Assembly: GCF_000524195.1 (NCBI RefSeq)
Contig: NW_020170390.1
Coordinates: forward strand, 636,701 to 700,700
Source: Echinococcus granulosus
Lineage: Eukaryota; Platyhelminthes; Cestoda; Cyclophyllidea; Taeniidae
DNA length: 64,000 nucleotides
Direction of reading: 5' to 3'
Under the pieces are notes generated by a model. It saw nothing but the letters and a program-made list of their open reading frames with translations, ran no database searches and was not told the DNA's origin. Within the stretch, counting starts at the first letter, position 1, and each line of letters begins with the position of its first letter. Shown here piece after piece: positions 1 to 12,600 of this stretch. The position numbers and the translations under genes are program-made.

Positions 1-1699
1 CCGCTGGAGTCGCAGTAAGGTGAAGTAGCTTGGATGAACGTACATTAATTACGTAAGAATAAATGGGGATTCACTAGACCGCCCAGAAACTGTTGGCGAG
101 CAAAAGTACAACGTGAAGAGACCAGGGGGCTCACGTGATTAAACACAGAATATGAAAAGTCGGATTACTATGATGACATCAGAATCAAGGCACAGAAAAG
201 TACTACTGAGAGCATCAGGTTTCGATGTTCCTTATTGATGCTTGTGCATTGAACTAGATGGGAACTATGTTTTCATGGGTTAAATTTTTGCTCTTCGGTG
301 TGGCCTTTGGGCAGTGTTGATAGACCCAAAGAGAACAAATATCTTGATTTTCACGGTTGAATAGTACACCTTGATTTCACAGAAGACGGGCGTTCGTGGT
401 GGATGGATGGAATAGTAAAGACACTCAACAGAAGGGCTATATATGGCGCCCACCTTTAACATTTACCTCGGTTCCGTGTTCCTCGTTAAGATTAGCCTCG
501 ACCAAAGCGCCACCAGGGGTTAAACATTTGGAGAGCCCATTCTGGAACTGCCACAATATTTATACAAAAAATGTTAATTTGGAAAACAGGCGCTACCTCC
601 TTTACGCCTCCATTAGCCGAAAGAGGCCCAAATAGATAGCTGGGCGACACTTAAATGCGAACAAAATGGCGAATAGAAATAACAGCAAGACGTTGGCCTC
701 CTGAAACCATGTTAAATCTTGACTTTTCTTGAGTAACTCTATTTTTTGTCAGCTTTCTTACAGCTAGCGATTTGCTTACAAGGTGCCTTCGCTGTAGAAC
801 GTTGTCTCGCCCTGGGTCGTGAGAAACAGGTGCGTTTCTCCTTCTCTATGCAATTCCCAAATAGGACGAATCGCCAGATACAGTGGAATTGCCGAGATGA
901 ATCACTGACACAGATCAAATGTCTTCTCATGTGTAAGTAAATTCAGTGGCTGAGGTTCCTAGTTTGAGGGCGGTCTTCGAAATAGTGGCAACATTGGGGT
1001 AGTTGAGATGGGGATTTGATAGAAGGGGGAGTTTGATAGTTGTCTGGGTGTGTATTGGGATGCACGAGCATCTTAGTCTCCACAGGTTGTATTTCCACTC
1101 TACGGCATGGCACTAAGAACATGCCATCTCTGTCATTCTCTACAGTAGTAATGTGCTCTCTCACGGTATTTTCTATTGCCACGAATTCAGAGAAAACTTT
1201 GGGCACCATGAGAAAACATTGCTCTATTACGTGCTATGGTACTGCGAAGGAAGTAAAAAGAAATGAAAAAGTGGAAACAGAAACCAATCCCAGTTAACCA
1301 TATGTGGAAACACTGAAAACCTGCAATTTGATTGCACTTGGCCAACAGGTCAAACATTTATTAATGCACAAGTCTTGGGCTCTAAGCACACTTTAAAAAT
1401 CTGGTAGCTTTCCAAATACCAGCTTATTTATAGATTCCTTTTGCAAAACATGTAACAGTTTTTAACTGCATTGTTAAACAAAAAATTTTATTTTTGAGAA
1501 CAGCTTGTAAGGCCGGTTAACTATTTTTAATTATTGATAACAACTCCAGGGATTTCTTTGGAAGCTATAGTGAATTCATCGCTTCGACATTTTATGGCCA
1601 ACAGTGTCCAGTAAAATTGGGCTTCTTGCTGTCTTCAAATCGCAGAATCGCTATTGGTTTAAGAATTGTGAATCCCGCACATCTCTTCCCTTTTTGCGG
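1..1699. other. No gene recognised
   Basis: Only short open frames occur here, on both strands and without shared phase or family resemblance. The stretch may hold the promoter or an upstream non-coding exon of the FAR1-domain gene that follows. I see no repeat, RNA gene or convincing exon. Confidence 0.4.
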
Positions 1700-3283
1700 A
1701 TGGATTGTTCGCTTTTATTTGCGTCTATATTTAGTGGGACGTGTTTTAGGAATCAAAATCGATTTAACGAGGCTTTGCGTACCTTTGAAGTGGTAAACAT
1801 TTTTTTGCCTTATCTGCTTAGGAAACAGGGACTCAGTATCTCAAGATTTCTCGTCAACCCCATCGTGAAGGCACAGTTGAGAAAACCCTCTTCGACTTCA
1901 AACACGCACAATTTGCGTGTGCCAAGTATGGAGCTGGTATTAGGCGTGGATCCAGAAGGCAAAATTTGGTGTTTCCTTTTACAACAATTTCATTCTAGAC
2001 AATCTCCCACCGGTTGTACTGCGAAATTTACGGCGTCTAGTACAGGGGGTTCTCTGAGAGTACTTAAGTTTGATATGCTCCATAATCACCCCCCAGAACC
2101 TGTTACAGAAAATTCCAAATTGGCTCTACCAACAGATGTTACTTGCTGTGATGATACAATTAATGCCGTCGCCACAGGGGTCGATGGTATATCAGCATTA
2201 CCTGTGGTCATTTTATAGACGAACCTGTCATGGCTGACCTGACCAAGGAATTCCTGCAAACATTTGGAAATCGATCCTTTGACTCGTTTCAGGATCTTTT
2301 GAGTCATATGAACGCCTTTATGAAGGTACTTGATTTACAATCAGGCTGACTGGGTTCTCATTCAAGGCAACGGGCAGTAACTACGTTATGCGAAATACTG
2401 TTCGGTTCCCCAAAGATTATCCGAATGCAGGTAAATTAGTTTACAGGTCAATCGCATTCGAGTGCTATCATTTTGGTACATACACAAGCTACGCCACCAT
2501 CCGCCGTAAACAAAGGTACCCCCTATACTTGGTATTTGGTGCTCATTCCTTAGGACAGTAAAAATAGGATGTCGATCAAAGATCTACTTCTGTTGCAAGG
2601 GAGATCGACTACAAGTCGGGAGCTACCAAATCAAGCATAATCACGAAGTTAGCCCCGGAAACGGTGCTGGAGAACTGAAAATTTCAGTTGGCAAAAATCG
2701 CAGGAAGAATCCTGTGGATCTTGATTGCAAACCATCTGCTAAGAGGGTCCTACTGGCTCGAGATGGCGGTTGCGATATAGCTGAGGCTCCGGAAAACGGC
2801 GATTTCGGTCATTCTTCCAGTTTCGATGATAAAGGCAATCATTGGGTCGACGCACCTGGTCCTGAGCTCTGTCCGTCCCTAGCCGAAGTTTGCGATGGTC
2901 CCCCGCGGCGTGCAAATAGAATTTCGGCGGCCGTTTTGTTTTCGCAATTAGACCTTTCCCTCGAGAACCTCAAGTCTCTTGCTTCTTCTGGGGGAACGAC
3001 TAAACTTTTCTCCTGTGTGCAAGACTTGAATGCCTTAGAGAACAAATGGAGGCGAGAATTTGAACAAGAGCCATCGTGTGAGGGCGTGGAAGTACCGTTC
3101 AGCGTCTCAGACGTCTTTCCAAACGATGACGTGGTGGACGCTCCACTCCGAAAGCGCCCGAACACATTTTCCCCATCCAGGCGCATCGTCACCCGGGACT
3201 TTTCGCCTACGGATATCCCCCAACCTCCAGATCTGGAGCAATCAGAAGCAGAATATGCTAATCGACCTTGGTTTTACGACTGA
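1700..3283 (+). CDS. Tandem FAR1-type DNA-binding domain protein
   Basis: Six exons restore one 471-residue frame: 1700-1792, 1822-1970, 1999-2186, 2219-2325, 2367-2515, 2554-3283. All phases match, and the five introns are 29, 28, 32, 41 and 38 nt. The protein contains two copies of a FAR1/MULE-type zinc-binding domain. Each copy starts with an F-x-S/N-F-x-x-L helix followed by a T-G motif, continues with a strand containing F-x-C or F-E-C, and closes with G-C-x-x-K and a terminal H-N-H (LHNHPP in copy 1, KHNHEV in copy 2). In known proteins this domain sits at the front of Mutator-like transposases and of ZSWIM1/3-type host proteins, where it binds DNA. Here no transposase catalytic core or SWIM finger follows. 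The last 200 residues are polar and unrecognised. The ATG at 1700 is the first in frame, but an upstream exon cannot be excluded. Probably a domesticated nuclear DNA-binding protein; function unknown. Confidence 0.7.
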
Positions 3284-3675
3284 CCAGTTATCTTCACCGT
3301 TTACATCTTTGGTGTCTTGTACAGTATACAGATAGTTTTTATGTTTTGATTTGTCCACATGGCAATACGCTTGTGACAGACAAATTCGCGTCCTTATATC
3401 AATACCTTGGGTATCCTGACCTGTTTGATGAGGTGAAAAGGAACAAGGTGTAGACAGTGCGATGTAAAAGCTATTACTAGTGGAAACCTATCAGAATATA
3501 ATCACTACTTGTAGTAAAAGGAAATGATGAAGTAACACTTGAATAGGCAGAAGTTAAAGTAAATCGGGAAGCCAGAACGCGATGATTCTAATGTGGTGAA
3601 AGGGGAGATGATATTTCATTGGGTTGAGGAGATTGCCTGTTTAAATGCGGCGGAGAATTAAGCTGCTAGTGTGGG
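3284..3675. other. Intergenic gap between converging genes
   Basis: Short gap between the 3' ends of the FAR1-domain gene (plus) and WDR47 (minus). No canonical AATAAA was recognised for either gene, and no exon is visible. Confidence 0.5.
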
Positions 3676-6600
3676 CTAGGCGGACGGGAGTGCCCAACAA
3701 ATGCAACATTTATCGGCGCTCGTTGTAACAAATGACAGCTGGTCGGGGTGCCAACGCGCTTGAATCACCTTGTCCTTGTGTTGAGCCACTTGGACGCATG
3801 GCAGTGGTTGGGAGAGATCTCCTACAGTAAAGCATGAAGCAAATGGAAGTAGTTTTACTCGTCCGTGTTCTTTCACCACAACTTTGAGGGGATAATTCAA
3901 AAGTGCGGAGATGCAGCATTAAGCGCTTTATCCTACGCATTAAGAAAGACTGACTATATTAGCAATATGGATGCCTACTTCACCACCACAGCAAACGAAA
4001 ATGACATTTCGGCTGTTCGATTTATGCATGAACAATGTTGGCTGTCGGTTCCCCAACTTGACTGCGAGTGATCGAACATACAAGCAAATTAGTGAGACTA
4101 AAAATTGAGGGGAATGTGGGACAGGATTCCTATTGTGTGGATTGCTCCGCCTTGCGTAGATTTTAATAACAGTCAAGCATCCCACCTGCAGAATTTATGA
4201 TGAATAACAGTGGGGAAAGGGTTATAACCGAATCCCAAAAGGACAGCTTACCCACTCCTGGCACGGTCGAAAAGAGATAAGGCAAAGCAAAGAGAGTTGG
4301 GGGAAGCGTTGTTTCCTGCATCATGAATAAAACAGAAAAGATACGACAAATGACGCGGAAAATGAGCCTCACCGTGGAGGTCAGTGACCACAACACGTTT
4401 GTCGTAGCTGGCGGAAAGCAGGTAGTAGTCATTAGGAGCGAAGCGGACAGAGCGAATCTCGTTGGAGTGCGGTCGGTAGGCACTGATGTAGCGTGCGCCG
4501 CGGACGTCGAAGAGGGAGATGGTAGCATCCTCGTGACCGCTTGCCAACACATTTCCACTTGCCTCCATGCTCACTGATGCAAAGGGACTTCCTACAATCC
4601 ATGTGCTGTGAATGTTAAAAACACTTCCCTTTGCCATCGTACTGCAAAGCTTTGTATTCTATTCCCAAATTGTAATTTGTAAACGAGGCACCCGCATACG
4701 TTTAGTAGATGACTGGTAGTAGGCTAGCAATTGTCATGTGCGACACTTTAATGCCAAATGACATCAGGACTTAGCCAAAATAAATCAAGGGTAGTCGCGC
4801 CATTAAGGGTAAGAAGTGGTGACACGAATGAATCAATTGCAGACGTGAAATTCGCAATGCAATAGACAAGCAAGCAACATTAAAAATACATCAAAAATTG
4901 GTGTAATTGAAAATGGGTTTAGGAGGAAAGGTAATGGATCAAGCATAGCTGACGCGAATATTGAAGAAATCTGAAACGGCCTGTTAGAATTCAGCACTAT
5001 TTCTGAAGGCAAATACTAGAGAGCAGGTTTGCAAAGAAGCTCGAAGGTGCAGTATGAAAAACGCCATGGCTGAAAAAAGGCATAAGAAGAAACGGCAAAA
5101 AAGGTACTATGAATGTTGCTAAATGAAGCCAAGATATTACAAAATGGGATTAAACCATCTGTAGCAGAATTACATATCTCAGTTGCAAACGATACTAAAT
5201 AAGCCTTTGAGTCTCCTAATTTTCGGTGGCATAGAGCTCTATCACCAATCTCATGGTTATCTCCTGACTTAAATACCTTACGCCTTCAGGTTAACTATGG
5301 CAAAATACACCAATCCTGCACAAGACGTAAGCTGGGAAATTAAAGGAATAATGATTTGGTGAGGTGGAAAATACTAGGTATGAAGAAGAGTATTACCTTG
5401 AACACCGGAATAGGAGGGGATGATGAGAACAGGAGCGGAAGCTCGAATGTCCCAAAGCCGGGCAGTAGCATCAGCGGAAGCAGAAACGAAAAGCGAACCA
5501 GGCGCCCAGACAGTGAGGGCAAAGACGGTAGCTGAATGGCCGGAGAGCGCGCGCACTGTGGCCGCAGAGGAGGACTTCAGACGTAGGCAACTACTGCCAC
5601 CTAAACCTGACCCTGACGCCAGCATACCCGCACGCTCCACGTCGATCACGTAGATCCGACAGTCGCCTGCCCCCGCCGTCAGCAGGTGGCCCGGTGCACA
5701 AGACAACAGAGCTGAGTGGCCGTTACCTGATGGGCTACCACTACCCTCTGAGTAGGAAGTCATCTAAAGAACGGAGTGCTAAGATGGTCAAGCATATGGG
5801 CGGCTGCGCCACAAGCGCACATGGCCGTTGACTGTGTACTCGCTTGAGACGGCTAAGTGGGATCCTCGAGCTTAGGGGAGGATCGTATATGGTAGAACGA
5901 TCAGGAAGTTACCTGCATGAATAGGCAGTATTTAAGTGGTTCCTGATTAATGGCTACCGTGCTGATTAGCTATGACTCAGACACAATTCTGATCAATTTT
6001 GGATATGTCCAAGCTGGCCTTGGTAGCTTTGGCCTCCCCTACTATAGGCGGACTTCATGAGGATGCAATAAGGAGGGATATGGTAGAAGGGTTATCGTGG
6101 TTCTAATCAGCTGCCCTTGTAAACCCAGGTATGAACACGTAGAGCGATGACCATTTAACCAATGAACGATGCTTCAGTTTGCTTCAGTAAATTTGCTCCA
6201 GTATTGGTCAGTGCATCTGATGCTCGTTTTGTTGCAACAAAGCCATCCCTTAATTCGAGGCCTGCTTATGTCTTCCAGCAATACTACAATGGTATAACTA
6301 GTCAATGTAAGATTCTAATGGAAAAAGGGAACTAATTACGAAATTCAGCTCTGGTAGACGTCATAAATGACAAAAAAAGGCCAAAAAGCACAACTACTCC
6401 ACTTAGAAGTGGAGAGGGGATATTTGAAGGTAAAAAATGGCCTACCATGAAAACCACGTCACGCACGGTTCCATCATGATGGGTGAGTTGAATGAAGCTG
6501 TCAGGGATATCGTCTATAGGAGCCCCGGTCTCGGGATTCACACGAAGGAGGTGAACGGCCGTATCGTTGCTGCCGGTGGCGATGATGCGACCGTCTCTGC

Positions 6601-9600
6601 TCCACGAGGAACAGTAGATACTCCCACGGTGGTACTTGTGCCGCTGCATCACTATTGCCGGATTTGTGGCCTCGTAGTTGGGCCTACGTTTATAGATGTT
6701 GAAGAAGCTAACTCGAATGCAGCTCTCAGGAGCGAGATGAGAAAACCAGCTATTTATCATTGATGAATGTACAAATGTGGACATTTGAATTGTGTTAGAT
6801 GGTATCTACACCAATGTTAGGTGAATGTGTAGCTACACTAGTGATACTGGAAATACCTCTTTACCGATACTACGCTAAGTACTTTTAAGACCTACGAATG
6901 CTAATGCTTATACTAATCTGACCCAGTGCACGATTTGAATTCATTCACATCCACTGCGAATCAATCCCACCTTTCTTCTTCCGCCTCAGAGCACTGATTC
7001 CAAACTAGTTCCACCTACACACTGCGATTTAAGGCCATGTCTCGAAACTCCCCAGTAACTCACAATCGACCGGAAAGTACGGTCATGCTAAAAGGGATGA
7101 CACGAAGACTTGGGTACTGGGCCCATGTGAAGCTAACAGAAGCGAATCCCAGAAAAGGCATCATGTCTATTGAAATATCAGTGACATGATTGCCGGCAAT
7201 ATTTTAATGAGCCTACTAGCGTCAAAAATGTCATCGTTGCCACTTTTAGGCCTTGTTGATCCAAGGGAACTCTTGATGAGAAAGCAGAAAAATTTATTCG
7301 AGGGCGAAAGAAAAGAGAGAAGGGTAAACAACTTCAAAATTATTCAGGTCACAGAAGCAAACAATTAGAGTGTATCCTGGAGACATATAAGGACAATGAT
7401 CCTGGCACATATTTCAAATCATGAAGAAAGAATATTGGAGGAGCTCCAATGAAGTAGAAGAAAAAGAAGGGTTTTATGGTCATCAGGCTATTCTTGATGC
7501 AATTAAGCACGTGGGTTGAAATGAACAAATTTTTTAAGAAAATTATAATAAATAGAAGGGCTCGAGTTTGTTGTATCAAACGCATTTTGAAAAGCAGCTG
7601 TCAGCTCCCTGCTAATGAGGAGATAGAGACTCACCGCAAAGAACTAATATCAGGAAAGCGGCACACTCGAAGGGTTTTTGAGTTGGAGCCGACGGCATAG
7701 AAGGTGCCCAAGGGATGGAACGCAATCGACCGAATGGGTTGGGTATCCTCCAGCACCGTGATAGGGAGGTACTGAGGCGGTGGTTCATCGTTCTTCTCCC
7801 TCTCCGTGGAGCCTGAACAACGAACTCTCACAGTCGGGGTCTCCGTTGACACACTCGGTATAGTCGACAAGGCACGATCACCATGATTCAATTTCGACTG
7901 CTACAGGTGTCAGGGGAAAAATATGTAATAAAATGATCAGAAAATGAGGTCAAGCGAAATATCCACTTAAGCAATAAGCGATTAAAATGAAACTTCATAG
8001 TCAAGGCAATTTTTAAAAGAAGAGATGAGCTTGTAATAGAAAGGAACTAGGTTAAGCAAAAGGAATCGTAACAACTCGAACAGAATTCAATAAACCTGAA
8101 TGATGCATACATTTCTACTGTATTACTGTAAATTAACTTGAAAAAAAATGCATAAACAATTAAGAGAGTGGCCAGCTTACCGATTGTCCCACGGTGACAG
8201 ATGCCGTCATCTCGGATTGGCGTTTTTGGAACTCATGGAAAAGGCCACAGTTCGCATTCGCCACTGTCAAACAATTAAAGTAGAAAATGGCATAATAGAA
8301 GCCTAATGTCCATCGAGAACCACTTCTGAGACTGTTTTATTCGTAAACTGATGCGATGAACTGGTTGACAGAAGATATCACAACTAGTACGGATCTATAA
8401 CAATCACACAAAGTACCGAATTTATACATGAATCTCGAAAATGCACAAAACTAACATGATGCGATTTTTACGCAGGAATGGTAAAAAGTTAGTACATCAA
8501 TAGACCAACCGGAAGCGGGAGCATCGGGATCAGTGATAGCGGAGGTGTTCATACTGCTACCCATCTCGCTGCCTACCGCAGTGCCAGTGTGGGTACAGCC
8601 ACTCTCAGGGATAGAGCGGAGCATGCAATCTGCCGTCCTCTCCACACTCCCAACAGAGACGGAGCTGCTCGGGGCCACGGAGCCGCGGGTGGCTAAGAGG
8701 CGATCAATAGACTGCTGCATCACTGAACTGCGGTAGGCACCCGTTGCGGTGCGCGGTCTTGCCGTGCCATCTCCGCTGGACAAGTGGTAACTGCCTATTG
8801 ACTGACTCATCAACTGTGTCTAAGATTAGGGAATAAAACAAGTTTTTGGTAAAATATTGCACCTCAATTTCTACCCCACATAATCATAGTGACCGAATCG
8901 AAAGTGCAAAAAACAAATACTTTATATTAGGTAGATACGTAATGTAGAAGAAGTAAGACGCCAGCTGTAATGGTTCATATCAGCATTTACTCGATGCTGT
9001 TTCCTATGTCAAAGTGACGTCAAAACATTACACGGTCATGTGATGAGTGATGATTTTATCCTTTCGTGATAAATATCGAACTCATTTAAAATTGTGATAG
9101 AATCTGCGAGTCAAAAAGAGCCAAAATCAGGCGATATTATCCCATTCATGCTAAATGCCTAATTAAAAAAGGGCAATTGTAAGTTGCAGAAATATGCGGG
9201 TTTAAAAAATTAGGGAAAGGCCTAAACTACAACCTTTAATTTTATAATAATAGCACATATTACTTTACAGTAGCTTTTGGATTACATAGAAAAAGATATC
9301 TGTATGAATACTTGTAAAAATCGAAGTGACGTAGCAGCAAAGAGCCCGATAAAACCGATGATGAAGCAAGACTTTGTCGATGAAGAGTGTTCACCAGAGT
9401 AAATGACCGATAGAATGGAACAGGATCAAAAGTTAAGCTGGATTGGGTCCCAACTAATTTTAGGCACTGCAAAGCAGAAAAGTCCGGGAACGTAAAAAAA
9501 TTACGTCAGATGATACTATGGCTTCGAATTACATTGCAATGACAAAATCCAGTACGGACACGACGAAACAGATGAATTATTAAGCAAATAGCCCCTAGGA

Positions 9601-12600
9601 ATTCAAAAGAACTCAGATTTAGGGTCGATTTGATGCGAGAAAAAGAGCAGATTTTAAGTTTACCCCAGTGCCAGAAACCAAGGAGCTGGCAGCCATGCCA
9701 AGAAGGGTGCGGGGTTTGCCCAGGCCACCTTGTAGAAAGCTCCGTGCAAGCGTAGGTCGGACGGAGGAGCGAAAGATGCTATGCGAGATGGAGGAGGCGG
9801 AGGAGGGCAGATGAGTGTAGGGGAAGACAAGAGGTTTCACGCTGGGTTCACGCAAAATCTGGTCGACCCACAAACCCGCCTCCTGGGAGGGCTTCTGCAG
9901 CCGGTGGATAGCCAGACAGAGTTGGCAGGACTCAAAAGGTTGGATGAAGGCGGACTGGGGAAGGGACTGGAGCCAGGAGTTCAGTGAAAGATCAGGCGGT
10001 TCAATTGAGTAAATTGGGTTGTATCGTGCCGACTGCTCCACCAGGGGGCTACTGGTATCATCATCGAGTGATTCATCTAGGAGGTTGGATAATAACACGA
10101 CTGACAAAGTGTCGTAGATACGATCACCCCCCTTCTGTGACCATAAACCCCATACGTGAATCAGTGCTAAAATAACTGCACTTATGTGAAATATTAACAC
10201 ATGAGAATAACACTAGTATTTAAAAGCCATAATGGATGGATGAAATGCCCAGTGGTCAGGTAGTGTAAACGATTTCAACCAAGCAGGACTTGATAAAAAA
10301 TTAAATCAAAATTGTTCATTAAATTAGCCAAAAGGCCGTTGAATACGAACAATTAAGTGGAGCCATTTTAAAAGCCATGAATAAAACGTCGAGATAACAC
10401 TAATGGAAATAAATTTTTTTAATAGGTGTTAAAATCCATCTGACATTAAAATCCCTCAAACTAATTTGAAACGAAAATTGGCACCACGAGAAAGTGAGTC
10501 ACATGAGGACATTGATAGGCTTTCCTAATGTTTGAGAGACAGTAAATGCCAGATCCTACAATTAATTGCAAATAATACTGAGGTGAGAAGGGCGCCCAGT
10601 CAAGATAACTTACTGTACAACCTCTCATAAATTGCAACTTCTCATAGAACGGAAATTTAATAGCAGCGATAGAGGAAAAAGAATCCCAAAATTAACAAGT
10701 GAGGCAAGTGACGAATTGCGGAAATCCTCTGCACGTGTCATAACCACATAACAGGGAAATGATTACAGCAAGTGTTTAGGCGAAAAAGATTCCGAGCAAA
10801 ACATGCGCACAAAGTGTACAGACCCAAAAACGTTTTATCACATGCTCACAAGCCAAACATTAAGACACACTGCAGAATGAAACATTGCTATTAGTAATTC
10901 TTTTATTCAATTAAATATTAATCCTTGGATGAGAAGAGATTAGCAGTGGGGTGTTTTTCAAAGCACCAGAGAGAAGAGTACACTAGAATCAATCTACAAG
11001 GAGTTAGGATTGCCACACAATTACACAAATGGATGTATAAAACTAGAGTGCCAGCAAGGGAACGTAGCACCATCACACTGAATTTAATCGTCTCACACAG
11101 CACCAAACCAATCGGAACATGGGACTGCATCAAGTACGAGAGTAACACAGCACTATGATAGTGCTGATGATGAGACGGTCAGAGGCTCGTGTTTACACAT
11201 GGCCGACGCCATAAAATTAACTTTAATAGGTTTCTCCGGTTGAACGCCAATTTGTTTGCACCAACATAAGGAAATGTTAGTACGCAGAGGATCTGAATCG
11301 GCAGAAACGTTTTAATTGTACACCGCTTGCAAAGTGGTGCATAGCAAGGTATAGAAGCGTCACCTTTCCCGACCTCCGGGGAAAGCGCCATTCAAAGAAG
11401 TTGAAGGTTCGGACACGACCACTGCATGCAGGCACCAAAATATTTTGGAACACTCTCCACTAGGTTGTTTGAAATTCAGTGGAGGTAAAAAAGTTCATTC
11501 TCTTCGTAACAACTTTTAAAGAACAAAATCAAATCCATTTATAGTAAAAAACCGATAAAAGAATAAAGCATTTCAAGTGACAAAACCGATAAGATGATAA
11601 TAAGACTAGGCGAAACAGCCGCATTTCAACGTAAATCTTCATGAAGCATCATATAGCTACTACAATCGGTCACTTTGTTACACAATGGCACATAACTTGG
11701 CGAATAAGATTATGTAAAGATCAGACAAAGGTGACATGAAACGGATGGGGTTTAGTAGCAGCCGCGGATATTCATATTTGTATACTGCAAGAAAATTGTG
11801 AAATGGGCATGCGTTGGAGTTACGGCGTGGCCACGGATAACCACAATGAATCTGAGAAGCAGCCGCAAGTGTGAGTAAAACCTACCACAAATGAGGCCAT
11901 TAAGTTGCATTTGGGCATTGCTTTCGGTGGCCATGGCAGCGCAGAAATCCTCACAGGCCTCGTAGAGTATCCCCTTAATGAGCAAGTGCAGCAAGCGGTC
12001 TCCTCTCGATTGACCCAAGACCTCACAGGAGCTGACGCCATTCAACTGTTGCACCAGTGGTGTGAGTATAGGATAAAGCTGGTGAACAAAAGGACCAAGC
12101 GATATTATGTTGCGAAGAAAATGAGTTTTGTGGAAGGATAGTTGAAAAGCACAGGCATTTGGCAAACATTGAATGTCTAAGGAAATGTCAGAAATGAAGA
12201 GATACAAATTACCTCAGGATTTCAAACGAATGGCATAAAGGCCTGTAAGGTAGTCAATGCTTCTTCACGTCCACTTAGCGGGGTCCAAACTTGGCAAGTG
12301 GTACAAGCACATGAGTGCAACTACAACTTATTATGAATATCACCATAATTAAGTTTTGATAGCATTATCACCCCATATTAAATGTACGTTTAACTCGTTA
12401 AGAGAACAAAAAATTCGCTAATACAAGGTATTTCCATACGAAGCACAACACCTGAAGCGTAAATGGACTTCATAAGCCAAAATCCAAAAAGTGTTCCATT
12501 GAGTACAGCGATGCTTAAACAGTGTTGGTAGCAAGGATGAAGTGCGCAAACAAGGCCGTCATTCGGTATCGATAACAGAATGCAAAATAAAAAGGATAAT

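Noticed and set aside
2407..2448. A 16-nt GT...AG segment (GTAAATTAGTTTACAG) that could be an intron in the FAR1-domain gene
   Set aside because: Reading straight through keeps frame and completes the FAR1 pattern (AGKLVYRSIAFECYHF). Removing it breaks the frame, and 16 nt is too short to splice.
6826..6850. Short perfect palindrome TGTAGCTACA
   Set aside because: Ten bases is expected by chance and there is no associated structure or site.
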